A DNA stretch of 64,000 nt from Gluconacetobacter sacchari (lineage in GTDB: Bacteria; Pseudomonadota; Alphaproteobacteria; Acetobacterales; Acetobacteraceae). Made by a program: the position numbers and the translations under genes. Numbering within the stretch: the first letter of the stretch is position 1; every line of letters begins with the position of its first letter. The stretch is from assembly GCF_014174255.1 (NCBI RefSeq), contig NZ_JABEQJ010000009.1:85169-149168 (forward strand), written 5' to 3'. The notes beneath the pieces are model-generated. The model saw only the letters and a program-made list of their open reading frames with translations. It was not told the DNA's origin and made no database searches. Shown piece after piece: positions 1 through 8,750 of the stretch.

Positions 1-1134
1 CGTGCCCAGCAGGACCACCGCGCCGGGCGTGGTGTGCGGCAGGAACTGCGCCACCCAGCCGCCGATGCCCGCGCCGATGGCCAGCGAGGGCGCGAACAGG
101 CCGCCCGGAATGCCCGAGCAGTAGGACACGATGGTGGCGATATATTTCAGGATGAAGAACGAGGCCGGATAGCTGGTCTGGCCGGCGATGATCTCGCGTG
201 CCTGGGTGTAGCCCGTGCCGTAGGTGATGCCGCCCGAGGCGAGCCCCAGCACCGCCAGCACCAGCCCGCAGAGGGCCGCGAAGGCGATCGGCCGCCGTGC
301 GACGAACTGGCCCAGCATGCCCGGCAGCCCCTGGGAGGTGCGGATCAGGATCGCGGAAAACACGCCGCCGCTGATGCCGCCCAGGATGCCGCAAGTCAGT
401 ACCGCGATCCAACTGATGCCGATCGGCACCACGACGTCGGTGTGGCCGAAATAGGTATAATTGCCGACCAGCGCGATGGCGGTGACGCCCGAGAGGATCA
501 CGCCCGTCAGCATCGTGCCGCTGGTGCGCTGTTCGAAGGAATGGCTGAGTTCCTCGATCGCGAACACGATCCCGCCCAGCGGCGTGTTGAAGGCGGCGGA
601 TACGCCCGAGGCGCCCCCGGCCAGGATCAGCCCGCGCCGGACGCTGACCGTCGACAGGTTCAACCATCGCCCGAAGGCGTGCATGATGGCCGCGCCGACC
701 TGCACCGTCGGCCCTTCGCGCCCGATCGACGCGCCGGCCAGCAGGCCCATCGTGGTCAGCACGATCTTGCCGAAGGCGATGCGCAGCGACAGCAGCCGGT
801 CGACGATGGCGAAATTTTCCAGGTGCAGGGCGGCGATCGTCTGGGGAATGCCCGAACCCTGGGCGCCGCGAAACCAGGTGCGCGTCAGCCAGGTCGAGAG
901 CGCCAGGCCGGCCGGGGTAAGCGCCAGCATGATCCATGGGTCCCACGCCACCAGCCGGGTTCGCAGGGCCGCGGCGGTATCGGCCGCGGAGGCGAACCCG
1001 ACCGCGACCAGCCCGACCAGGACGGCGGCCGTCCAATAGACGATCTTGCGGCGCCACTGCGCCGTCGTGACCCGGGCGGAACGGCGCAGATGTCGCATGT
1101 GACGGATGCGCAGTTCGGTCAGGTCGGTCTTCAT
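1..1134 (-). CDS. ClC-family chloride transporter (C-terminus cut by window edge)
   Basis: Inner-membrane ClC chloride channel or Cl-/H+ antiporter; about 378 residues are visible and the C-terminus lies beyond the window start. All three anion-selectivity motifs are present: GSGIP (about residues 93-97), GREGP with the gating glutamate (138-142) and GIPGGLFAP (341-349). FAIEEL near 191-196 carries the internal glutamate associated with proton coupling in E. coli ClcA, so an exchanger is more likely than a passive channel (inference). The N-terminus is basic and cytoplasmic. The start is the ATG at 1134. A small G+C hairpin (1145-1164) lies in the leader. Confidence 0.93.
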   Translation of the reverse strand, partial: MKTDLTELRIRHMRHLRRSARVTTAQWRRKIVYWTAAVLVGLVAVGFASAADTAAALRTRLVAWDPWIMLALTPAGLALSTWLTRTWFRGAQGSGIPQTIAALHLENFAIVDRLLSLRIAFGKIVLTTMGLLAGASIGREGPTVQVGAAIMHAFGRWLNLSTVSVRRGLILAGGASGVSAAFNTPLGGIVFAIEELSHSFEQRTSGTMLTGVILSGVTAIALVGNYTYFGHTDVVVPIGISWIAVLTCGILGGISGGVFSAILIRTSQGLPGMLGQFVARRPIAFAALCGLVLAVLGLASGGITYGTGYTQAREIIAGQTSYPASFFILKYIATIVSYCSGIPGGLFAPSLAIGAGIGGWVAQFLPHTTPGAVVLLGT

Positions 1135-1301
1135 CGTCGGGTATCCGGGGCACTGGCGCCCCGGAGCGGAAGGGTCTCAGGGGGCGTGATGGCATTATCT
1201 ATCCGCCCTTTACCCCCTTAGTGCCGGGTATTTCCACTGGAACCGCTCATTTATCCCCGACCGGCGGGGGATGCTGTGTTGTGCCTGTCACAACGGAGCG
1301 C

Positions 1302-2198
1302 TCAGGACGGGATCGCGATTCCGCAATGCTTGGCCTTGCGGTCGGGCTCGACATGGATATGGATCAGCGCCTCGCCGATGCGCGCCCGCAGCGCGGCCTC
1401 GATCCGGTCGCAGATTTCATGCGCGGCATCGACGCTCATGCCGCCGGGTACGACCAGGTGAAATTCCACGAAGGCCATGGCGCCGACGATGCGCGCGCGC
1501 AGATCGTGCGCCTCGATCGCTCCGTGGCCGCTGGCGGCGATCACCTGGCGGATCGCGTCCAGCGTGTCCGGCTCCGGGGCCTCGTCCATCAGGCCCGCGA
1601 TCGAGTCGCGCATCATGCCCCAGCCCACCCGCAGCACATTGAGGGCGATCAGGCCGGCCAGCAGGGGGTCGATCCATGGCCAGCCGGTCAGAGGAATCAG
1701 GACGAAGCCGCCCACCAGGCCGAGCGTGGTCCAGACGTCGGACATCACGTGCTGGCCGGCCGCGACCAGGGTGGGCGACCGCTTTGCCCGGCCCGCGCGC
1801 AGCAGGACCTGCGCCCAGGCCAGGTTCAGCAGGCCGGCCGAGCCATTCAGCGCGATGCCGGCCAACGGCGCGTTCGGCAGGCCGGGATGCTGCCAGTCGA
1901 TCCAGGCCTCGCGGCCGATGGCCAGCGCGGTGATCAGCACCAGCACGCCTTCCGCCACGGCCGAGAGATATTCGGCCTTGTAATGGCCATAGGTATGGTT
2001 GTCGTCCGGCGGCAGGCTGGCGACATGCAGGGCCCACAGGCCGGTCAGGGCGGCAACGACATTGATGATGGTCTCGATCGCATCGGAATAGAGCGCGATC
2101 GAGCCCGTGACGCGCCAGGCCGCGTATTTCAGCCCCAGCGCGGCGATGCTGACGCCCAGGCTGGTCCAGGCCAGCGCGCTCTTGCTGATCTCGGGCAT
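1302..2198 (-). CDS. Cation diffusion facilitator family transporter
   Basis: A 298-residue CDF membrane exporter that would move divalent metal (Zn, Co, Fe or similar) out of the cytoplasm against protons. YSDAIETIINVVAA in transmembrane segment 2 and the later HVMSDVWTTLG are the paired metal-site segments; the C-terminal cytoplasmic domain has the ferredoxin-like regulatory fold pattern ending in HIHVEPD. The ATG at 2198 (MPEISKS) fits the family N-terminus; a longer reading frame upstream overlaps the neighbouring CDF gene and is rejected. It begins 4 bp after that gene ends, so the two are probably cotranscribed. Metal specificity cannot be assigned from sequence alone. Confidence 0.9.
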   Translation of the reverse strand: MPEISKSALAWTSLGVSIAALGLKYAAWRVTGSIALYSDAIETIINVVAALTGLWALHVASLPPDDNHTYGHYKAEYLSAVAEGVLVLITALAIGREAWIDWQHPGLPNAPLAGIALNGSAGLLNLAWAQVLLRAGRAKRSPTLVAAGQHVMSDVWTTLGLVGGFVLIPLTGWPWIDPLLAGLIALNVLRVGWGMMRDSIAGLMDEAPEPDTLDAIRQVIAASGHGAIEAHDLRARIVGAMAFVEFHLVVPGGMSVDAAHEICDRIEAALRARIGEALIHIHVEPDRKAKHCGIAIPS

Positions 2199-2202
2199 CG
2201 GG

Positions 2203-3192
2203 TCAGGGCACGTTCGCGTCGGCCAGCACGCAGCGGCCCGCATAGGCCGGGGTTTCGACCTGGAAGGTCGGGTGCCCGATGCCGAAGCGGGAGCGCAGCG
2301 CTTCGGTCGCGTCGCCCAGCAGCGTATCGTCCGCGGCAATCGGGCAGACCAGATGGACGGTCAGCGCGGTCTCGGTGGTGCTGATCGGCCAGATATGCAG
2401 GTCGTGCAGGTCCTGAACGCCCGGCAGGGCGCGCAGATAGGCCTCGACCCCTGCCTGATCGATCGTGCGCGGCACGCGGTCCAGCGCCATGTCCAGCGAA
2501 TCGCGCAGCAGCGACCATGTGCCGGCGACGATCGCGCAGGACAAAAGCAGCCCCATGATCGGATCCAGCCGGACCCAGCCGGTATAGAAAATGATCGCGC
2601 CGGCGACCACGACGCCGGCCGACATCATCGTATCGGCCAGCATGTGCAGAAAGGCCCCGCGAATGTTCAGGTCGCCGCCGCTCCGCGCGAAGAGCAGGGT
2701 CGTCGCGCCGTTGACCACGATGCCCCCCGCGGCCACGGCCATGACCGTGCCACCCGGCACCGCCGTGGGTTCGATCAGGCGCAGGATCGATTCCCAGACG
2801 ATGCCGCCGGTGACCAGCAGCAGCGCCACGGCATTGCCCAGCGCCGCGAGGATCGAGGACCGGCGCAGCCCGTAGGTGAATGCGGCGCTGGGCGCGCGCT
2901 GCGACAGAACATGCGCCAGCCACGCCGCCGCCAGCGCCAGTACGTCGGACAGGTTGTGCCCGGCATCGGCCAGCAGGGCCAGCGCGTGCGACGTGACGCC
3001 CCATGCCGCCTCGGCCATCACATAGACCAGATTGAGGCCGATCCCCCAGGCGAAGGCGGCGCCGAACGAGGCCGGCGCATGCACATGCCCGTGGCCGTGA
3101 TGTCCATGATGGTCATGGTCATGGTCGCACGCATGCGCCCGGTCCCGGCCCGCGTGCCCATGCGCGGATGAAGGGTCGTGCAAGTCGGCCAT
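2203..3192 (-). CDS. CzcD-type cation diffusion facilitator with His-rich N-terminus
   Basis: A 329-residue CDF exporter, likely for zinc, cobalt or cadmium. The N-terminal 45 residues are rich in His and Asp (HACDHDHDHHGHHGHGHVH), typical of Zn-binding tails in CzcD/ZitB proteins. ALLADAGHNLSDVLALA (TM2) and FLHMLADTMMSAGVV (TM5) carry the HxxxD-type metal sites. The ATG at 3192 is supported by an AGGAG 8 nt upstream, so a longer upstream extension is not real. It precedes a second CDF gene by 4 bp. The two may form a hetero-oligomer or act sequentially; this is inference. Confidence 0.93.
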   Translation of the reverse strand: MADLHDPSSAHGHAGRDRAHACDHDHDHHGHHGHGHVHAPASFGAAFAWGIGLNLVYVMAEAAWGVTSHALALLADAGHNLSDVLALAAAWLAHVLSQRAPSAAFTYGLRRSSILAALGNAVALLLVTGGIVWESILRLIEPTAVPGGTVMAVAAGGIVVNGATTLLFARSGGDLNIRGAFLHMLADTMMSAGVVVAGAIIFYTGWVRLDPIMGLLLSCAIVAGTWSLLRDSLDMALDRVPRTIDQAGVEAYLRALPGVQDLHDLHIWPISTTETALTVHLVCPIAADDTLLGDATEALRSRFGIGHPTFQVETPAYAGRCVLADANVP

Positions 3193-3370
3193 GGCGGGGC
3201 TTCTCCTGGAGCGGCGGCCCTCTGTAACAGATGCGTCGCACCGGGGGCCAGCCCCGCGTGCTTTCGCCGGGGCGGGCGGTCGTGATAAGGCACGGCGCGT
3301 GGCGTCTCCACGCCGTGCCGTCCCGTGCCAGCACAGTTCCATAATCCCGCGAACGGATGTTCCGCCCCGC

Positions 3371-5056
3371 ATGATCCGACTGACCGAAATCAGGCTTCCC
3401 CTCGACCATCAGCCCGAAGCGCTGGCGGCGGATATCGCGCGCCGGCTGGGCATCGCGGGCGCGGACCTGCTGGCGCATACGGTCTTCCGCCGGGGGTACG
3501 ACGCGCGCAAGCGCGGCGCGGTCACGCTGGTCTATACGGTCGATTGCGCCGTGCGGGACGAGGAGGCGGTGCTGGCGCGCCTGGCGGGCACGCCGCATGT
3601 CGGCCGGGCGCCCGATACGTCCTATCATTTCGTGATGCGCGACGGGGCGGATGTCGCCGGGCGGCCGGGGTATCGCCGCCCGGTGGTGGTCGGCGCCGGC
3701 CCCTGCGGCCTGCTGGCGGCCCTGCTGCTGGCGCAGATGGGGCTGCGCCCGCTGGTCCTGGAACGGGGCAAGGTCGTGCGCGAGCGCACGGTCGATACGT
3801 TCGCGCTGTGGCGTAAATCGGTGCTGACGCCCGAGAGCAACGTGCAGTTCGGCGAAGGCGGGGCGGGCACGTTCTCGGACGGCAAGCTGTACAGCCAGGT
3901 CAGCGATCCGCGCCATTACGGGCGCAAGGTGCTGCATGAATTCGTCCGTGCCGGTGCGCCGGAGGAGATCCTGTACCTGTCCAAGCCGCATATCGGTACC
4001 TTCCGCCTGGTGTCGATGGTCGAGCATATCCGCGCCGAGATCGAGGCGTTGGGCGGCGCCTACCGGTTCGACAGCCGGGTGGAGGACATTCTGCTGGCGA
4101 CCGACGCCGGCGGCGCGCGACGGATCGCGGGGCTGCGTCTGGCGGATGGCGAGGAGATCGCGGCCGATCATGTCGTGCTGGCGGTCGGGCACAGCGCGCG
4201 CGATACCTTCGCGATGCTGCACGCGCATGACGTCGCGATGGAGGCCAAGCCCTTTTCGATCGGTGTGCGGATCGAACATCCGCAATCGGTGATCGATGGG
4301 GCGCGGTTCGGCCCGCAGGCGGGCAACCCGCTGCTGGGGGCGGCTGATTACCGGCTGGTGCATCATGCCTCCAACGGGCGGGCGGTCTATTCCTTCTGCA
4401 TGTGTCCCGGCGGGACGGTGGTCGCCGCGACCTCGGAGGAAGGGCGTGTGGTCACCAACGGCATGAGCCAGTATTCGCGCGCCGAGCGCAACGCCAATGC
4501 GGGGATCGTGGTCGGCGTCACGCCAGAGGCCGATTTTCCCGGCGGCCCGCTGGCGGGCGTCGCCTTCCAGCGCCATTGGGAGCGACAGGCCTTTCTGGCC
4601 GGCGGCGGCGATTATCGTGCCCCCGCCCAGCGTGTCGGCGATTTTCTGGCCGGCCGGCCGTCCACCCATCTGGGCACGGTCGAGCCCAGCTATCGCCCCG
4701 GCGTCACGCCGACCGACCTGACATCCTGCCTGCCGGATTTCGCCGTGCTGGCGATACGCGAGGCCCTGGCGGCATTCGGTCGGCAGTTGGACGGGTTCGC
4801 CATGGCGGATGCGGTGATGACGGGCGTGGAAACCCGTACCTCCTCGCCGCTCCGGATTCCGCGCGGCCCGGACGGTCAATGCACCAACGTCGCCGGCCTG
4901 TATCCGGCGGGCGAGGGGGCGGGTTATGCCGGCGGCATCCTGTCGGCGGCGATCGACGGCATACGGGTGGCGGAGGCCGTGGCCCTGACCATGGCGGGCC
5001 GGCCGGTGGACGGGCTGATCCGCCAGACCATGACCCGCAGCACCCAGGCTCTATAA
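3371..5056 (+). CDS. FAD-dependent dehydrogenase, COG2509-like
   Basis: A 561-residue flavoprotein of the uncharacterised FAD-dependent dehydrogenase family. An N-terminal domain of about 95 residues precedes the Rossmann dinucleotide motif VVVGAGPCGLLAALLLAQMG and ERGKVVRERTVDT. The stretch VQFGEGGAGTFSDGKLYS is a family hallmark. A second FAD-contact segment, NVAGLYPAGEGAGYAGGI, is near the C-terminus. No substrate is established for the family. The start is ATG 3371, since upstream in-frame codons overlap the leader of the divergent CDF gene. It stands alone between divergent and convergent neighbours. Confidence 0.88.
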   Translation: MIRLTEIRLPLDHQPEALAADIARRLGIAGADLLAHTVFRRGYDARKRGAVTLVYTVDCAVRDEEAVLARLAGTPHVGRAPDTSYHFVMRDGADVAGRPGYRRPVVVGAGPCGLLAALLLAQMGLRPLVLERGKVVRERTVDTFALWRKSVLTPESNVQFGEGGAGTFSDGKLYSQVSDPRHYGRKVLHEFVRAGAPEEILYLSKPHIGTFRLVSMVEHIRAEIEALGGAYRFDSRVEDILLATDAGGARRIAGLRLADGEEIAADHVVLAVGHSARDTFAMLHAHDVAMEAKPFSIGVRIEHPQSVIDGARFGPQAGNPLLGAADYRLVHHASNGRAVYSFCMCPGGTVVAATSEEGRVVTNGMSQYSRAERNANAGIVVGVTPEADFPGGPLAGVAFQRHWERQAFLAGGGDYRAPAQRVGDFLAGRPSTHLGTVEPSYRPGVTPTDLTSCLPDFAVLAIREALAAFGRQLDGFAMADAVMTGVETRTSSPLRIPRGPDGQCTNVAGLYPAGEGAGYAGGILSAAIDGIRVAEAVALTMAGRPVDGLIRQTMTRSTQAL

Positions 5057-5120
5057 GCGCACGGGCATCCGTCCAGACGGTTGCACGGTTGTTCGGCAGT
5101 CAGTCCGGATGACGTGGTGG

Positions 5121-6083
5121 TTACAGGGCGGTCGGGCGCGGAATGCGGCGGGAGAAGAGCGTCTTTCCGCTGCCGCCGATGAAGCCGATTTCCACGAGGT
5201 CGCGGGCCACGCGCATGGTCATGAAGCCATGCTGACCATCGTTGGTGAACGCCCCGCCGAGGGCAACCCCTGCCGGGTCCAGCCGTGACCCGGCACCGTT
5301 GACGATGTAGTCGATCCCGCCGATACGACGATGCTGGAAATTATGCTTGTGCGCCGAAATATAGGCGGCGACCCGATAATGCCGCAGGAGCGGCGCGATC
5401 GCGGCTATCAGCTCGGGGGTTTCGTGCCGGCCGTCGCCGGTATGGATGGGATGATGCCCGATCACGAATTTCCAGTCGGCGTCGCTGCGTCCCAACGCTT
5501 CGGAAAGCCATGCCTGCTGGGCACGCGGGTCCTGATCGTCGATCCTGACGATGGAATGGCGGTACTTCTTCAGAAACGGACTGGTGTCGATATAGAAACT
5601 GTCGATCGTCGTGCCATCGGGCAGCCGGTCGCGCACGCTGTAATAGCGTGCGGGCAGCAGCCAGCGCTTATGCCCGTTCGCGCCATAGCGAAGCTGCGCC
5701 TCGACGCTGCCGCGATAATCATGGTTGCCCAGAATGATGCGCCACGGTGTCTGGAGGCTGGGGGCGTCGTAAATATCCTCGAACGAACTGCGCCATTGCG
5801 GGTCGTCGACGCCGCTGACGCCATCTTCGTAAAAATTGTCGCCGAGCGAGACGGTAAAAATGCTGCGCGACCGCTCCGCCACGCGCGCCATTTCCGCGGC
5901 GACCTCGCGCTGATGATCGTGGCCGTTGCGCCCCCAATCCCCGACGAGCACGCTGACCATATCCGGATCGCGCGCCCGCGCCGGCACGGTCCCGAACAGG
6001 GGGGCCGCAATCAGGCTGGCCGAACCGGTCAAGAGGGCGCGGCGCGACAGTGTGCTGGACAAGGAGTGCGGCCAGGCGGTCAC
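5121..6083 (-). CDS. Tat-exported metallophosphoesterase, acid-phosphatase-like
   Basis: A 320-residue calcineurin-like phosphoesterase resembling purple/tartrate-resistant acid phosphatases. SRRALLTGSASLIAAP is a twin-arginine signal, so the enzyme is predicted to be periplasmic. Metal-site motifs occur in order: GDWG, GDNFYEDGV, GNHDY, GHHPIHTGDGRH and a C-terminal SAHKHNFQH. The last differs from the commoner GHxH. The start is a GTG at 6083 (an ATG two bases away is out of frame), with a purine-rich AGAAAG upstream. It diverges from a TonB receptor across an A/T-rich gap containing large inverted repeats. Confidence 0.87.
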   Translation of the reverse strand: MTAWPHSLSSTLSRRALLTGSASLIAAPLFGTVPARARDPDMVSVLVGDWGRNGHDHQREVAAEMARVAERSRSIFTVSLGDNFYEDGVSGVDDPQWRSSFEDIYDAPSLQTPWRIILGNHDYRGSVEAQLRYGANGHKRWLLPARYYSVRDRLPDGTTIDSFYIDTSPFLKKYRHSIVRIDDQDPRAQQAWLSEALGRSDADWKFVIGHHPIHTGDGRHETPELIAAIAPLLRHYRVAAYISAHKHNFQHRRIGGIDYIVNGAGSRLDPAGVALGGAFTNDGQHGFMTMRVARDLVEIGFIGGSGKTLFSRRIPRPTAL

Positions 6084-6140
6084 ATCGTTTCTTTCTGCGG
6101 TGGCTTGTTGTGCTCGGCCAAATCTACGAGACGTGTAATG

Positions 6141-6219
6141 TCAAGAATATGATATTTTTATTAAAAATAACCCGGCCCTTGAAAGGGCGCGGACTTCAAT
6201 AGGAATATTATGTTCTTGA
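6141..6219. promoter_or_regulatory. Nested inverted repeats in A/T-rich divergent intergenic region
   Basis: TCAAGAATATGATATT (6141-6156) and the inverted AATATTATGTTCTTGA (6204-6219) match at 14 of 16 positions and are 47 bp apart. Between them is a short G+C hairpin, GCCCTT-GA-AAGGGC, which in the minus direction is followed by a T-rich run. The remaining gap (6084-6346) is A/T-rich with a perfect TTGACA at 6260-6265 and a TATAAT at 6318-6323, 24 nt before the receptor start. Function is inferred: operator, looped regulatory site or attenuator for the phosphoesterase and/or the receptor. Confidence 0.5.
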
Positions 6220-6346
6220 TATGAAACAATTATTTAATAAAAGTTTGTTCAACGTTACATTGACAATTCGTAACACTGAACGAAAATTCCGGCGGCTTGG
6301 AAATAATATATTTGCGTTATAATAATGCTCGTCGTCGGATTGAAAA

Positions 6347-8701
6347 ATGATCAAGTCGCAGAAGTTCGAAACCCATAATAATTCTGTCATGTCAGAAAAA
6401 TACAAATTCCGGGGACTGAGTGCTGTTCTGCTGTGTTCGGTTCCGGTCTTTATCGGCGCCCCCGCCCGCGCTGAGAATCCGACCGTGGCGGGACAGGACG
6501 CCCAAACGCCCGCCGTCATGACGCCCACCAAGCGCGGTCAATCCGGCGCGACGCATCGGGACAAGGCGGGGCAGCGGCAGGACGCGGCCGCCGGCCAGAG
6601 CGACCCGATGCCGGGCGAGGATGTCGAGGTCGAGGGGCAGCGCACTCATTCCGCGATCTACCAGGCGCCGACCAGCACGCCCCTGACCGTGACCCAGCCG
6701 ACCTTCGTCGTGAATCGGCATTTCATCGAGAATAATCTGCCGGCCAGCGCCAATTACGATACGATCGCGACCATAGCGCCGAGCGTGGCCGGCACGTCGC
6801 CCAATGGTCCCGGCCTGTCGGAAAGCATCAACATGACCCTGCGCGGATTCGTCGACGGACAGTACGATGTCCTGTTCGACGATATTCCGGTCGCCCAGAC
6901 CAACGACAATACCCACCATACCACCTCCTATTACCAGGGACCCGTTACCGGGTCGGTCGTGGTCAATGCCGGCCCCGGCGACGCGGCGACGGTCGGATTC
7001 GCAACCTTTGGCGGTCAGATCTATGTGAATTCGGTGGACCCCAAGACGGTCATGAGCGCCGAGGCCCACGCCATGGCCGGCAGTTTCGACAGCTACAACT
7101 ATGGCGCCCAATATAATAGCGGCCTGATTCGCGGCACCAACGGGGGGCGCCTGGTCGTCGATGTCGAGGGCACGACCAGCCATGGCTATGCGAATTACAG
7201 CGCGCTGCGGCGAGCGAATTATTTCCTCAAATATGTGCAGCCGCTCGGCGCGCATACGACCCTGACGGCGTCAGGCTTCTACAACCATGTCGATTCCCAT
7301 CAGTCGCCCGGCGCCACCCGCGCGCAGATCGCCGAATACGGTCCGAAATTCGGACTGACCAACGATCCGACGAAACAGAATTACGAGGGCTACAATCTCG
7401 ATGTCGTCCAGAGCGATCTGGAATATGTCGGCATCAAGTCGGATCTCGGCGCCGGATGGCAGATCGAGGACAAGGTCTATACCTTCGCCTATTATCACCA
7501 GCCCGGCCTGTCCGGAAAAGACCCGAACGGCGGCACGCCCAACGGTACGTCCTTCGGTCCGGACAATGTTCCCGGCACGCGGATGAAGATGAATTACCGC
7601 GCGTGGGGCGATATCCTCAAGATCAGGAAGAGCGTCTCGATCGTGGACTTCCAGACCGGCGTCTGGGTCGATCACCAGAGCAATGGGCGCGACCAATATA
7701 GTGTGGATTATACCCTGGGTGGCAGACCCGACCCCGGGAAGACGAAGGGGGGCAAACTGAACCCGCCCGTGAAGGCCTTCAGCCGGCTGATGCACGACCA
7801 GAATCTCAGTGTCCAGCCCTTCGTTCAGGCGGATGTCCATATCACGAAGGAGCTGATCTTTTCAGCAGGTTTCAAATGGGCCGATTTTTCGCGCGATCTT
7901 GAAGCCCCGATCAACCAGAAGACCAAGACGCCCCTTTATTACTCCAGTTCCTATGGAACGCCGCTTCCCTCTTTCAGCTTCCACTACATGTTCACGCCGA
8001 AATGGGCCGGTTATATTCAGGTCGCCCGTGGTTTCGAAGCCCCGAGCCTGAGCTACTATTATGTCCCGGACCCGTCCCAGAACGCCATCTCTCCCGAAAA
8101 AACATGGAACTATCAGATCGGAACGTCCTATCAGAGCAGAAGATACAGCGTAAGCGCAGATTTCTATTATATTGATTTCAGCAACATGATCGTTGCGATC
8201 AATGATGTCTCTCTTGGTGACAGTCTCTACCGCAATGTCGGGTCCACACGTTATTATGGCGTGGAGTTTTCAGGTTCCTACTATCTGGGGCGCGGAATAT
8301 CCCTGTTCGCCAACGGTAGCTACAATCAGGCCCGTCTGAATTCCGACAATAGCTGGGTACCCTATGCGCCCGACGCGACGGCAGCGGGTGGCATCACGTA
8401 TAATGACGGGCCGTTCTATGCTTCTCTGATCGACAAATGGGTCGGAGCCTCCTATGGCGACACCGGGAATAAACAGGGCATAGATCCTTACAATACCCTC
8501 AATCTCTCGCTCGCCTATACGGTGCCGACGCTGATCGGGCCGATGAAAAACGTGAAACTCAAGCTGAATGTCAATAATCTTCTGAACAGTCATAATATAT
8601 ATTACTTCAACGGCTATGCGAAGAACGGCACGACCGGGCTGTTCTACTCGCAGCCCGGACTTGGCGTTTTTGGCTCGGTCTCGGTGCCCTTTCAGATTTG
8701 A
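6347..8701 (+). CDS. TonB-dependent outer-membrane receptor
   Basis: A 784-residue TonB-dependent transporter. A signal peptide (LSAVLLCSVPVFIGAPARAEN) is followed by a long Gln/Ala/Gly-rich linker, then a plug domain (SINMTLRGFVDGQYDVLFDDIPVA) and an alternating-aromatic 22-strand barrel. The C-terminus FQI is less canonical than a terminal F/W/Y. The ATG at 6347 has a weak GGATTG upstream; ATG 6389 is an alternative that shortens the pre-signal part. Ligand unknown. It converges on an MFS transporter, which could act on the same substrate, but that is only positional inference. Confidence 0.9.
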   Translation: MIKSQKFETHNNSVMSEKYKFRGLSAVLLCSVPVFIGAPARAENPTVAGQDAQTPAVMTPTKRGQSGATHRDKAGQRQDAAAGQSDPMPGEDVEVEGQRTHSAIYQAPTSTPLTVTQPTFVVNRHFIENNLPASANYDTIATIAPSVAGTSPNGPGLSESINMTLRGFVDGQYDVLFDDIPVAQTNDNTHHTTSYYQGPVTGSVVVNAGPGDAATVGFATFGGQIYVNSVDPKTVMSAEAHAMAGSFDSYNYGAQYNSGLIRGTNGGRLVVDVEGTTSHGYANYSALRRANYFLKYVQPLGAHTTLTASGFYNHVDSHQSPGATRAQIAEYGPKFGLTNDPTKQNYEGYNLDVVQSDLEYVGIKSDLGAGWQIEDKVYTFAYYHQPGLSGKDPNGGTPNGTSFGPDNVPGTRMKMNYRAWGDILKIRKSVSIVDFQTGVWVDHQSNGRDQYSVDYTLGGRPDPGKTKGGKLNPPVKAFSRLMHDQNLSVQPFVQADVHITKELIFSAGFKWADFSRDLEAPINQKTKTPLYYSSSYGTPLPSFSFHYMFTPKWAGYIQVARGFEAPSLSYYYVPDPSQNAISPEKTWNYQIGTSYQSRRYSVSADFYYIDFSNMIVAINDVSLGDSLYRNVGSTRYYGVEFSGSYYLGRGISLFANGSYNQARLNSDNSWVPYAPDATAAGGITYNDGPFYASLIDKWVGASYGDTGNKQGIDPYNTLNLSLAYTVPTLIGPMKNVKLKLNVNNLLNSHNIYYFNGYAKNGTTGLFYSQPGLGVFGSVSVPFQI

Positions 8702-8709
8702 TCGCACCT

Positions 8710-8735
8710 TGAAGGCCGGCATCCGCCGGCCTTCA
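8710..8735. terminator. Bidirectional hairpin between TonB receptor and MFS gene
   Basis: A perfect 11-bp inverted repeat TGAAGGCCGGC with a four-base loop lies between the stop codons of the convergent genes. There is no long T tract, so it would be a weak intrinsic terminator or a transcription pause. A second palindrome, TCCATCCGGATGGA (8737-8750), abuts it just before the MFS stop codon. Confidence 0.75.
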
Positions 8736-8750
8736 TCCATCCGGATGGAA

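Noticed and set aside
1221..2384. Long frames antisense to the CDF genes
   Set aside because: Arg/Gln/Gly-rich composition, no domain, and the opposite strand carries a clear CDF transporter; GC-rich shadow.
6250..6280. Possible Pho box before the TonB receptor
   Set aside because: Only partial resemblance to CTGTCAT repeats; spacing does not fit.
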